Assembly (NCBI GenBank): GCA_002205965.3
Contig: NADL03000546.1
Location: 62,001 to 126,000 of the forward strand
Source: Kappaphycus alvarezii
Lineage: Eukaryota > Rhodophyta > Florideophyceae > Gigartinales > Solieriaceae
Length of the DNA: 64,000 bases
Reading direction: 5' to 3'
Shown: piece by piece, positions 44,129 to 55,000 of the stretch
How the letters are laid out: every line of letters begins with the position of its first letter
Position numbering within the stretch: position 1 is the first letter of the stretch
Made by a program: the position numbers and the translations under genes
The notes under the pieces: model-generated
Told to the model about the DNA's origin: nothing
Database searches by the model: none
What the model saw: only the letters and a program-made list of their open reading frames with translations

Positions 44129-47084
44129 TGGAACTTAACTGGATGAAGCTGGGCTTCGCTAGATTTCAATGTTGGATCTGTTTTCCCATATAAACATTGC
44201 TTTTTGTAAGATAGATAATTAATACGCCAACCATTAAAACGAAAAAAATCTAGATATGGGAAAATTTATTTCCTTAAAATGCATTTTTTTCCAGTACGAT
44301 TCTCTATATCATCAAAGGCCACCACCTCAAAGAGCGGTGCCAAGGATACATAGTTTGATAATTCTAAATTCAAGACATCATCTACTTTGGTAGAAGGTCA
44401 AGGTGATAGATCTGAAGGCAAGAGACTGTAGCAGAAGTCTAGTGTGGAAGGGCGTTCATGTTTCTCCTGAAATCGGAGCAACGTGAAGCTCTCGGAAGGA
44501 TGATAATTTCACGGTGTCAAATGCTTTGGCAGCAGTACGGGATCTGCCGAACCTGAGAGCTCGAAGATTCAGTGCTTTACTAAATACAAAAATGTAGTCA
44601 GTTGATGATATTAATAATACAAATATGTATTCAATTAATGAAATTGGCCTTATCGAATAGAGTTTGCATGAATCGTTCCTTGTTTTAATGTTTGATCACA
44701 GCATCAAGTTGAAAGAATTAAATAGGTATAACAATTGACCTCTCGCACAGGAATATCAGATATGGAATGCTTTAAAAGAAAATCATATCTATCAAGAATG
44801 AGTTTCGCTTTTTATGAATTTACTGTGATTAAATTGGATTTGTTGTTTTTATGAAAAACTGATGGGCACCTCAAGCTTAACATCATGTAGCCTCTTACGG
44901 AAAAAAGCGCTAAAAGCGCTGCTTCTTAGGTAAATCTAAAAAAGGAGATCGAATAACATTCAAATTGATGAAAAATAATGTTTTTACTTCACAAAGCTTA
45001 GAGCAGCAACAAAATTGGCACCAATAATGTGATGGTATAGTCTGTTGACAGCATGGAAAGTCATTGTGTGCACAACTCAGGGCAACAAGGTACTGTACAG
45101 TTACAGTATGGGTGATGGTACGGAATGAAAATTGGCGCTTTCGCTACTGCAGGGGCTCCTTATTCAAGGTATTTTATTTTAGCGTTGTTTGGAAGTTTTT
45201 AAAATTTGAGCTCTATACATAAACCAGGTTTGAAGACTGGGTCTGTTCTCAGGAAATCTTCGAGAACCAAATTAACCATCGAATTACTTGTTTGCTTCTA
45301 AAAACATACGCCTAATAGAATCGAGAAGGTTTTTCAGTACTACGAGTTATTCCAGTCCAAAAGAAAACCAAATATCTTTGGATTTGGTTTTCTGTTCAAT
45401 TGCAACCGAAAAATAACATTTTGCTTTTAGTCTGATCCTTCAGAACAACGCGCAGTGACGACAAACAAGAGTACCGGGAATTTAATATGGTTCGCCAGTC
45501 CCAATCAGCAACATCATCAGGAAATGAAAGACACAAGAAGCTGGAACGTCTGAAATCTACAGAAGGATTCATCGCACCTTGGCGAGGTCATGCACGGAAG
45601 GATCCCGAACCAATCATCAAGTCTGTGCATGCTATTTCAACCAAAAGTGAAGATCAAGGAATCGTCGGCGTCATAGAGCCCTAAAATCAACACCTCAAAT
45701 CTGAGACGTCTCACTGTCGCGGTACCCTCCGAGTCTGAAGCTTAAAAGACCAGCCGGATGGAAGACAAGAGTGAGGTTGGCACAGGGTACGACAGGAGAA
45801 CGCTGGAATATAAATCGAGATATAAACCCGCTCATATAAGCCATGAATTACCACAACCGCGCAGTACTTGTTTCATCAATCGGACGAGGTCGCTACATGA
45901 AAAGGCTCAAAAGATTCAAGAATATTGAACCTTTCCTAGTCAAACATATTTCTGACCCCATAATTTTTTTTCTGATACAGATTGAAAGATGGGGATCAAT
46001 TGGGGGTTTTATTGAATAAAAAATAAATTTGTCTATGTACTGAAGCGCATCGAGTGGGAAGAGTCCATCTTATGCTATACCGATACCCTAAATGTTTGAT
46101 TTGTATTACAGCAAGATTGGACGAAAGTGTCATGAAAGGAGGAACTGCTGAAACGATTTTGACAAGTAATCAAATTGTTTCACCATCTGCACACATTATC
46201 CTCCAATTAACCATAGGATACTCCCAGTCTCATTGCTGAAGCATATCACGACATCCCTCATGGAATAGGTGACCTCATGTTGCGTGATTAAATACACTCG
46301 AAAATCACACTATTGCGAAATCAGGATAGCCTTCCACCACAACCCATTGTCAAGATTTATGCAGTAGAACTCGATGTGCGCCACATTTTTCTTGACATGA
46401 CTTCTGGATCTGGGAGTACGCGAGCCCTTCTGTTTAACTTGATCGCTCAGGCAATGCTAAGTCGCGACGTTGGTGCCACGGTATGGCGTGCCTCGGGATA
46501 AGGACGTCTATAGAGACGAAGGGGCTATAGCAAAGGACCTTAAGTGAGCAAATGACAGTGATAAATGCCCCGAGTTTATTTCGATTAGCGCATAGTGCTA
46601 CAAACGGGAAATAGGGTACTAAAGACGTTTGTCGCCCGTATCGCGAGTCATTTTGTCCCGAACGCTTCAACGCCCCTCCTGTCTGCGGCAAACCTGCTTG
46701 CTGTAACACGTGAGCCAGGTCAGACTCTATTTATTGCATGGGCTCCGTTCCTCGCCGCATCGTCTCCAGATCGGTGCCTCAGCGGCTATTGGCATGAGTC
46801 CTGCGTTTCTCGCTCCATACAAAACTACAAATGGTATTTGATGTGCGCAAATTTTGCACACGAAAAAAATCTAGAGAAATTCCAAATTTGGATACAGCAT
46901 CAGAGATTGGAAGATATTTTTACAGTTTCTGAGTTTGCAAGATATTTTTAATTTGGATGAGTGTGGCGAAATCCTGGGCTGATTTTTTAGTTTAAGCCAC
47001 GATGTCATTAATAGATGGCATTACTGTACACGTCCAAGTTCGTCACACTTTCCGAACACGTTGCAGTAATTAAAGGCCTGAGTC
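44129..47084. other. No gene recognised
   Basis: A 65-codon frame at 45487-45684 (KKLERLKSTEGFIAPWRGHA) and frames at 46434-46951 look somewhat protein-like but have no domain. The segment 46300-46830 is GC-richer. Nothing here matches other parts of the window by eye. Confidence 0.3.
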
Positions 47085-48330
47085 GACGTCGTTGAGGCAA
47101 CCCCCTGCCCTCCACTACCCCATCGGCTCATCCCTTTTTTGGCCCTTAACATGACTAACCTCCGCCCTTCCCTCAATATCACCAATTCATCTGGAGGCTG
47201 TTGTCCACTCAGCACTTTGGCCCTGATGGAAAATGGTCCAACCCTCTGCGATGATTACTGTAGAAAGTTGGACCGGAAACGCGTTCGGGAGTGGGTCCGC
47301 CGTAACTGCTTTAAGCAGGCAAAAGAGGCAGAGGAGGAGGAGGAGGGAGAACAGGAGTTAGAGGAAGTGGAGGAAGAGGAGGTTGAAGAGGAGGACTGGG
47401 TGTACCCGTGGGAGCCACTAGTGTATAACGGTGGGGGCTCCTATAGAGAACGAAGGAGAGACGGAGGAATTAATTGTGATCTCTGACTCTTCCGACGAAG
47501 ATGAAGAGAGGATTGAAGAAGAGAATGAGGGGAATGAGGGAAAGGGAGACATGTAAAGTGCTGGATTAATGGGGAAGGACTGGAAAATATGGACCAGGTG
47601 GTGCCGACTCTAGAACCTGATGGGGGCATCCTCAGTGGTCGAATTCCAAGCCGTTCGTGGATATTTGTGTGGACTGCTTGGGTGAAATGGATATTTGAGG
47701 AAGCCGTTTGGCTCTGATATAGAGTAATGAGATAGGAAGGAAATAATCTAGATATTTATCCTGGTAGTATCTCCTGTTAGTCTTTCTCCTTCACACGATT
47801 CCATTTGATGCATTTTATGGTTATTGGTATGCATTTTGAGACTTTAGGGTTAGCCAAAAAGTTCATATAGGCCGAGTAAACTGCTTCCTCTTGTGGAGTT
47901 CAAGCAAGTTGCATCGACCATCGGCACATGTATGTAACATGCCATGCAGATTCGCAACTTGAAATAGGTTCCAGCCAATCCATACATATCAATAAGAACA
48001 CCCCCTTTTTCCCCCAGTTGGTAGACAACTCTAAGTCAAGTGCCGAGTAGTAGTAAGTTTGGAGTCAACTGCAGACCCAAGAAAACGTTTTCCTACGCTG
48101 GTCGCAGAGTATCAGTGGTAGACCCTGCCCCTTCTATACTTGCTTTTAGTTCTCTTAACTTTCTTCCTTATCCACTCCTTTTTGTTTGTTAAACTGTACA
48201 AGGGTAGCACTTTTTTCGCTTGCAACACCTTCTTTCTGGGGTAATTGGTTCTGAGTATCTCTTCTCCCGACGGTTTACTCCTATCAGTATCCAAGTCGGC
48301 ATGGAAAAGATTATTCACGGCAAACACACT
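47085..48330 (+). repeat. Left arm of a large imperfect palindrome
   Basis: Pairs with 49640-50640 in inverted orientation. Collinear matches include CAACCCCCTGCCC / ACACCCCCGCC near the outer edge and CGCGTTCGGGAGTGGGTC / CGCGTTCGAGAGTGGGTC. Further in are AATATGGACCAGGTGGT in both, GAGTAAACTGCTTCCTCTTG in both, GTCAACTGCAGACCCAAGAA / GTCAACTTCAGACCCAAGAA, and GGTGTTGCAAGCGAAAAAAG in both (reversed). The left arm carries about 110 extra bases near 47910-48020. Identity is about 75-80% by eye. Confidence 0.75.
47139..47486 (+). other. Acidic open frame in the palindrome arm, unknown product
   Basis: A 115-codon frame with LCDDYCRKLDRKRVREWVRR followed by a Glu-rich run and DWVYPWEPLVYN. The opposite arm encodes a matching segment (YDDYCKGLDLERVREWVSRH) and then Glu/Asp-rich residues with one stop. 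Both arms also share NMDQVVP(T/A)LEPDG and a WIF-like end further on. The protein-level match suggests a once-translated ORF of a repeat family. No known domain recognised; the acidic tract resembles those of nuclear or transposon proteins. Confidence 0.35.
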
Positions 48331-48399
48331 CTTCTCCGGTGGTTGACTCGTTCACATGACATGGAAACAATCCTGATTGGCGCTCAAAACAAAGCAATG

Positions 48400-48555
48400 A
48401 AATGTTATTTTACTACGTCGTCTGGAACTTCCATTCCTACACACTATTCCCCTAGATTGCTGAATATCAGTCCCGAAAATTCTTTTACAGTAAATTACCC
48501 AAACTACTCTCAATATCAGCAGGGGGAATCTAAACGGAGTTTGAATAGACGCTAA
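48400..48555 (+). repeat. Longest copy of the AATCTAAACGGAGTTT repeat
   Basis: TTATTTTACTACGTCGTCTG followed by about 110 bases not present at 1476, then CAGGGGGAATCTAAACGGAG and TTTGAATAGACGC. It lies just inside the left palindrome arm. The frame GESKRSLNRR is open here and at 1512-1540. Confidence 0.55.
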
Positions 48556-49639
48556 TATTTAAACAGAAGCAGGTATGCGCCGCAATGAGCCCAAAATGTC
48601 TTCAAATTGGTTGACTTCAAGTCAATGTTTCATTTCTTCCAGACCCTTAGGTTTCCTAACCTTGACTCTCCGCCGTGTGGGACTGCAGTAGCTCATTCCA
48701 AACCGTGACAACGCAAACATCACAATTGCGCAAGGCTCCAAGCAGGGCGATGTGGTCAGCATCCTAATGTTCTTTGTCACCACTCGGAAGCCTAGATAGA
48801 CTCCGGAAAGCGCTCTTTTTCGGCACCAAGAGATTCCTAGTCATGGCCTATACCTCAATAACCAAAAAAATAGTACCCTTTGCCCCAGTAAACTTCCATT
48901 GAAGCATTCAGGGTTCCTCGCAGAGTTCACTTTGGCCAAAAACCTTTGGAGATTGGTAATTGGGGGTGTTTTTTATTCATGAAAAATGATATCAGCTGTT
49001 GCCGTAGAAATGTCTTGGTGTGATTATAAAATAATCATGTTATAACTTTGGAAAGGTTCGAAATCCTGAGATGGCCTCTTCTAAACCGTTATTTCGATGC
49101 TATTTTCCCTCTGGGTAAGGTCTTTGAGTGTCACAACACATTCATATTAGTGCGGTTTGTCCGCAAAACCTGTGCTCGCCTCGAAATTCACCATCTCTGC
49201 ACATCAGAACGTCTTATCCTTATTTTCTTTCGATATGTTTCTCCACATCATACCAAACGCGCCATTTATACCTCTGGTCTGCTCCAGAGGCGTTTTGGAA
49301 ATGATTGCATGGAAATAGCGTCCTAGGCACCGCTTGGAATTACGTCTGTCTCTCAGCGATGTACAAAATCCACACTTGCAAACGACGAAGTCGATTATTT
49401 TCACCAAGTATAGTTACAATGGCTCAAACTATTTATGGTTTTTTATCACGATGACACTGGCCACGGCGATCGCTTCGATCTATGACGCCACTTTCCGGTT
49501 ATTATCCGCACTCTTGATCCTCCATATGTTCCTCACGCTGTCATGCGTCCAGTTCTTCCCGGCTAGGATGCATAACATACTCCGGGAAGCTGCACAGCAC
49601 TGCTTTTTCCTTATCACGGACATTATTCGGAAACTAGAG
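48556..49639. other. Centre of the palindrome, no gene recognised
   Basis: Balanced base composition with overlapping open frames on both strands (for example 49048-49326 and 49334-49657 plus; 49204-49407 minus). None shows a transposase or other known domain. If the palindrome is a foldback transposon, this is where its gene would have been. Confidence 0.35.
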
Positions 49640-50640
49640 TCCCGCTTTCTGATTTGAAGCAATGTGTGGTGCATTCGCATACGGGGAAATCGTCGGCGGA
49701 AGAAATTTCAGAACCAAATACCTCAAAAAGGAGGTGTTGCAAGCGAAAAAAGTGTCGCTGTGGTGTAATTGAGCGAATACAAAAAGTTAATCCAAGACAA
49801 CAACTAAAAGGGCAACAAAAAACCATAGAGGAGGCAAGGTCTACGGCTAAGGCCCTCTGACTAGCGTAAGGAGATTAGTTCTTGGGTCTGAAGTTGACTC
49901 TCAAATTTCTGCTACTCGGCATTTGACTTGAAGTTGTCTGCTAACTTTCTTGACCTCTACAAGAGGAAGCAGTTTACTCAGCTTACATAGACTTTCTAGC
50001 TAACTCTATAGTCTCAAAAATATACTAAGAACCATAAATTGTATCAATCGGGATATTTATAACGAGAAAGACTAACACCACAAATTTCAGGATAAATATC
50101 CAGATTTCTTCCTAAATATCCTATCCTTTAGATCAAGGCCATACAATTCCCCCGAAATACCCATTCCACCCGAAGAATTCCCACAAATATCCGCGAACGG
50201 CTTACAATTCTCTTTTTCCTCCTGGGAAATGTCGAAACTACTGAAGATTCCCCATCTGGTTCCAGAGCTGGAACCACCTGGTCCATATTTCCTGGCCCCC
50301 TCCCCACCATTCCGGCGCTTTCTATATATCCCTCCTTCTCCTCCTTCTCATCCTCCTCTTCATCGTCCTCTTCCTATACCTCCCCCTCTGCCTCTTCTTC
50401 CTCCTCGAAGTAGTGCCGGCTGACCCACTCTCGAACGCGTTCCAGGTCCAATCCCTTACAGTAGTCGTCATAATCCATTGGTCCTTGGCCATTAAGGCCA
50501 GCGCGTTGAGGGGATGGCGGCCTCAGCATTACTTGATGTTAGTGAGGGACGGGCGATGTTCGGTCATGTTGAGGGCAAAAAAAAAGTTGGCTATAGGGTA
50601 GTTGATGGCGGGGGTGTTTCCTCAACGAGATAGATTTGGA
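49640..50640 (-). repeat. Right arm of the large imperfect palindrome
   Basis: Inverted partner of 47085-48330. Read inward from 50640 it has the acidic ORF, NMDQVVPALEPDG with a longer basic segment (RRKKRIVSRSRIFV), the GAGTAAACTGCTTCC block near 50000, and the GGTGTTGCAAGCGAAAAAAG block at 49733-49752. The inner segment on the plus strand reads ISEPNTSKRRCCKRKKCRCG, a basic Cys-rich peptide. Confidence 0.75.
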
Positions 50641-51442
50641 AAGTTAATTAGGAAGGCCTCTTCTAAAACTTCCACGGCGTTGGAAAAAAAGGAAAATTTG
50701 AGCAATGCCACAGAATTGAATTTGGATGAAATCAGGGCAATAACTAAAAATCTGCTTTATGAAAGATTGGAACTGAATTTGGAGCACGAAACAGATCAGG
50801 AGTCGAAAAAATTCGTTTTGAAAAAGGACCAAAATGATCAAAGACAAAATGGAAATGAAGTTGCACTGAGGATTTCGATTCAGAGAAAAGATCGTTTTAT
50901 GATTTTGAACATAAAAGAGAATTGATGGGAAGAGTTATTTTTGAAATATCACGGAGAAAGTGAAAACAGAAGTTTGTAGAGATGACCGCTGTCCTACAGA
51001 AAGTACCGTTTTGTAAAAACATGTACCATGACCGCAACGAGTTCTCACCGCAGAACCGCTCCCGACTTTCTAGTTCTAAGCGATTAGATCGCCGCAGCGT
51101 ATATTTATACGCCAATGATCGCTTTGCTAAGGCCATGTACTCCTTTTTCGAGTCACTGCTGGCGGATGTGAACGATCTGCAGATTTTACATATAATATTT
51201 TCACTGCTCTAAAATACTACGTTTTCTATACAAACGACGCCAGCTGACAGCCTCACTCAGCCCTCACGTTCATACGGGATTACGTCGAATTTGAGGTTAC
51301 TCGCATCTCCAGTGATATGTCTGCTAGCCCTAACCACAAGCCGGCGTTTTGGTTTCACCTCTGCTTTCTTACCTTGTTCATTTCAGAAGTGGGAGTCAAG
51401 GGAAATGGGTTCCTGACTGAACTCTATTCTTGGATTGCGAGA
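50641..51442. other. No gene recognised
   Basis: The frames 50602-50925 (Lys/Glu-rich) and 50982-51212 (RNEFSPQNRSRLSSSKRLD, then RFAKAMYSFFESLLADVNDL) on the plus strand look mildly protein-like. Neither matches a known family and neither has a repeat partner in the window. Confidence 0.3.
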
Positions 51443-51540
51443 GGGGGAAGTTTATTTTGTGATTCACTCCTGAAAGATCTAGCGGACACTGTAGTATCAT
51501 AATCCAAACCTTTATGGTGGACTCAAAAGGGCACTCGGAC
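51443..51540 (-). mobile_element. Diverged LINE 3'-end
   Basis: GGGGGAAGTTTATTTTGTGA, then CTCCTGAAAGATCT and GGACTCAAAAGGGC. The motif order and spacing fit the TAATGGACATT subfamily, though the sequence is well diverged. Confidence 0.45.
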
Positions 51541-51676
51541 ATGGTAATGGTGTCTAAAGTACGCTCCAGGAGACCACTTGTGCTCTATCCTGCCTTTTGT
51601 TGTCGCCGAGACTCTGCTTCCGCTTCGGCCCAAGACTTACAAGATTCAACCAGTCGCTGTCTTGTCGATACTCTGT

Positions 51677-51860
51677 GGGGAAAAGGTTTTTTGACTAACT
51701 CTTAATTGATATAATGGACATTGAACTGAAGTACTATATAACTACAATAAGGAAAACGTTTTTCATGATTTACTTCACTAAAATCGACCCAGAAAAGAGA
51801 ACATATTTCATGATTTATTTTGAAACATATAATGGACATTGCATTGGAATATTGAATCAA
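51677..51860 (-). mobile_element. Two or three tandem LINE 3'-ends
   Basis: GGGGAAAAGGTTTTTTGAC then GATATAATGGACATTGAACT; a second start at about 51750 (AGGAAAACGTTTTTCATGAT); and a third stretch ending ACATATAATGGACATTGCAT. This is the same tandem arrangement as at 16167-16320. Confidence 0.6.
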
Positions 51861-51895
51861 AAACACATTCCGAAACGGTTGATAGGGCTGAATCT

Positions 51896-52075
51896 GCAGA
51901 GAAATATATTCTCAGAACCATTTATATTAAGGCGGAGGCGTTGCAAGCGACAAAAGTGCTACCATTGCACTGTTCTGGGAGTGCGAAGAAAGCGTATAAG
52001 AGCGCAGGGGCTACAATTGAGTATAGAAGGGACAGTTACTACCACCTCTATTCAGGGAATAGCGTTAATTTTTTT
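51896..52075 (+). repeat. Third copy of the inner palindrome segment
   Basis: TATTCTCAGAACCATTTATA, then GGCGTTGCAAGCGACAAAAG, GTGCTACCATTGCACTG and TATAGAAGGGACAGT. This matches the inner ends of both palindrome arms and is closest to the left one. The outer arm sequence is not attached here, so the palindrome is built from at least two repeat modules. Confidence 0.6.
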
Positions 52076-55000
52076 TCCTAGAGTAGACACTGGTTCTCAA
52101 TCTCTGCTTTACTGGGTAATAATTTGAATTTGTGTCCCAACTTGCTTTATACTCTTCGTCATATGTAACTTAGCTAGGTGGGCGTCCCAGTCGGGTATTT
52201 TGATCCTTGAGTGCTCCTAACATTTCATCCATACAACTCTTTATATAGTGGTTTGAGCACCTGATACTTGCAGCGCCTACAAATTATCTATGCCATCTCA
52301 CCACTGCCACAGTACAGTGCACATCCTCACTTCACTTAAATAACCGAAACTAAAATTGGAATTACAGTACCTGCGCAGCCAGGGCAGTTTGACAAATTAA
52401 TATTTAGAGATACTCTAGTATAATAATGGTAATGATAAAGAAATGGAGCTTCCCTAATGATGGCCTCATAGCCCGCCGGGTAGTTATGAAGATGCTGCTC
52501 CCACCAGCAATCGAAGACACTTGCGATTTATCGCCCCACTCCAAACGTAAAATGGAATAAAGTTTGCAATAGAAGCGATCTATAGTGAGACCCACGTGCT
52601 CCATCAGTTCTCAAGCCGGTAGGATAGCATTATCATCCTTGTTGACTGGCACAATGCATTATACTTCGTTTATCGCCGATCAATACCGTACCAACTGCTG
52701 TCGCCAAACCTGGGCCTCGCTGGTGTTTCCAAAAGTTTTACAATTAATCACTGCAATAGGTCGCCCCGAAGCATGATAGCACTACTACCTTCGAGAGGGA
52801 GACCTTGCTTATATGCGCTTGTTGTTCCTTACAATCCCGGCAATCATTTGAAGAACTCTTTATTTATCATAGCTTCTACAGAAGAAATAAAGTATTTTTC
52901 CCACAAAAAGATGAAGACATTAATTAGATAAACAGAAAATTAGTGATCGAAAAAAACAGTGTAAATTATATCTTCTATTGATTGAGATTTCAATTCGTAC
53001 TGAGATAAAAATTAGAAGCGACTCAACATGATTTCTAGGATCTACTAATTTCTACTATTAATATAAATGGATAAAATACCGTTCGACTATCAAAGAAAAT
53101 ATTGAATATCATGTTTCATTAGTAATCATTGCGCCAATTATTACTTTCGACAACTTAGAAGCTTAATCGTAATATATTTGTGAAAATGTGCCAGTAAAAA
53201 TTACTTTTGCTTGGTCGGTCTGATTTTAAAAATTTTGAGGAATCAAAACCTCCAATCGAGTAGTTGGAAATTCTCAAAGATACCAAGCGATACACCAATC
53301 GAAGTATGCCCTCCAACATTTCCGGATAAAATTACGCTCTCTTTCAATATTTTTTAAAGCAGGTGTCTCCTTTGTGTTTAGTCTGTTATGCAAAATTTTT
53401 CTACCAATATTTCGAGTTCGTTATTTCTAAATCAAAAAGAGAATAAATAGTTTGGTTCTGAGTGGTTCTGACTTATTAGATTGTTTCAAATCTTCCTTTC
53501 CAAAATTTCTTTCTACCAAGCTTTGAGCCTCTTCAATCACTTTCAATTTCTTTCTCACGGCATTCTAAGATTTTAATATAGTCCTTGAGTAGTTTCTATA
53601 TCAGATTTGGAGCAAATAATTACCGTAAAATCATAAAATAAGCACACAAATTTGTCGGTATGGATGTACGTCTTGTTATTAATTAGTAAGGCCCAAAGGG
53701 CTATTGTATCCTTCGCTCAACTATGACTGATTATGAAAATATACTGCTTGTTCTTAACTACATATTCGATGATATGTTGTAAGATTCAGTAATTTATTGA
53801 TTCAAAACTCAGCATGGCTTTCTAGTTACTAGAATTGGAAGTGCCCTGATTGAAATATATTCTTCATAAAAGATGGAGGTATATATTTGCAACGTAATAA
53901 AGTCATTCCTAGTCTTAATTCGACTGGAAAACTCAGTTGCGTGTTGAATGATTGATTAGCACTCAGCTTCAATTTTAGAGTAATATTGATATTCATTCCG
54001 TAGTAGACTGAAAGTTTCAGCTACGTGGACTAATATACCCTTTTAGTAGACTGGAGAAACAATCAGTGCACTATGCTCGACGAAAACGTTTAATAACAAA
54101 GTAGGTAGACAGTGTACAGAAGCTTGAATTTAATATTTCTATTATTCAGTTGATATATACGACATTACAGACTGACTAATTCAGTAAGTTATTCACATAT
54201 TTCGTGAAAATAAGATGGGAATTTTCGGGATCCGAATCAATCCATCTGTTCAAATTCGACGTTTTACTGGAGCTTAAAGGAGGAAAATCTGGTTACAGTC
54301 TGCTTCCGGTCAACTTTCAGCTGATAAATTGTACTTAAAAGGTGCATTTCATGAGGAGAAAAATGAAATGGGCCTTCAAAAACTCCAGATGAAGATTGAA
54401 ATAAATTCCACCCTTTTTTCCGCATGAAAAAATTCCATCTTCGGTCAATTTTGCAGGGTTTGAAACATATGTATGGAATTATTACACAAAATATCAAACA
54501 AAAATCCAAATCAATCCAGTTCTATCTTCTCCGACAAGAATTAGGTTTCTGTTTTGGCGTGTAATAGAAAAAAACCTTTTACATATACTTACATAATCAG
54601 TCATAAAAGTACACAGTTCCCGGTTCATAAGTCTCTCATGTGGAATTTTTCGTCTATGATTACTATTTCATGAACTGTGGGTCTACGAAAAATATAATCT
54701 ACTTAAATAACAGTCTACTAAAAAGCAGTTCCCACTCGACTAGGGAAAAAATGATAAGAACCCCTAAATCTCCTAAAATCGTAAAAACCCCTGAAGCCCA
54801 TAGATTCCCTCAAACTTTCTTTAGGCTCAAATACTGCTCTTTCACCCAAGTAAAACAACGCTTGTAACCTGAAAAGGTTGTTGAGAAAGAGTCAAATTGC
54901 CCTATAATGCAATTGCTGCGAATACAATCTTACAAACGCAATGTTTTTCATAGAAAAGAGTTCTGAGCTTTTTCACCTGCTGATATTCTAGCACATCTAT

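Noticed and set aside
49048-49080. GGTTCGAAATCC as a tRNA T-arm
   Set aside because: The flanks cannot form the T-stem and there is no A-box at the right distance.
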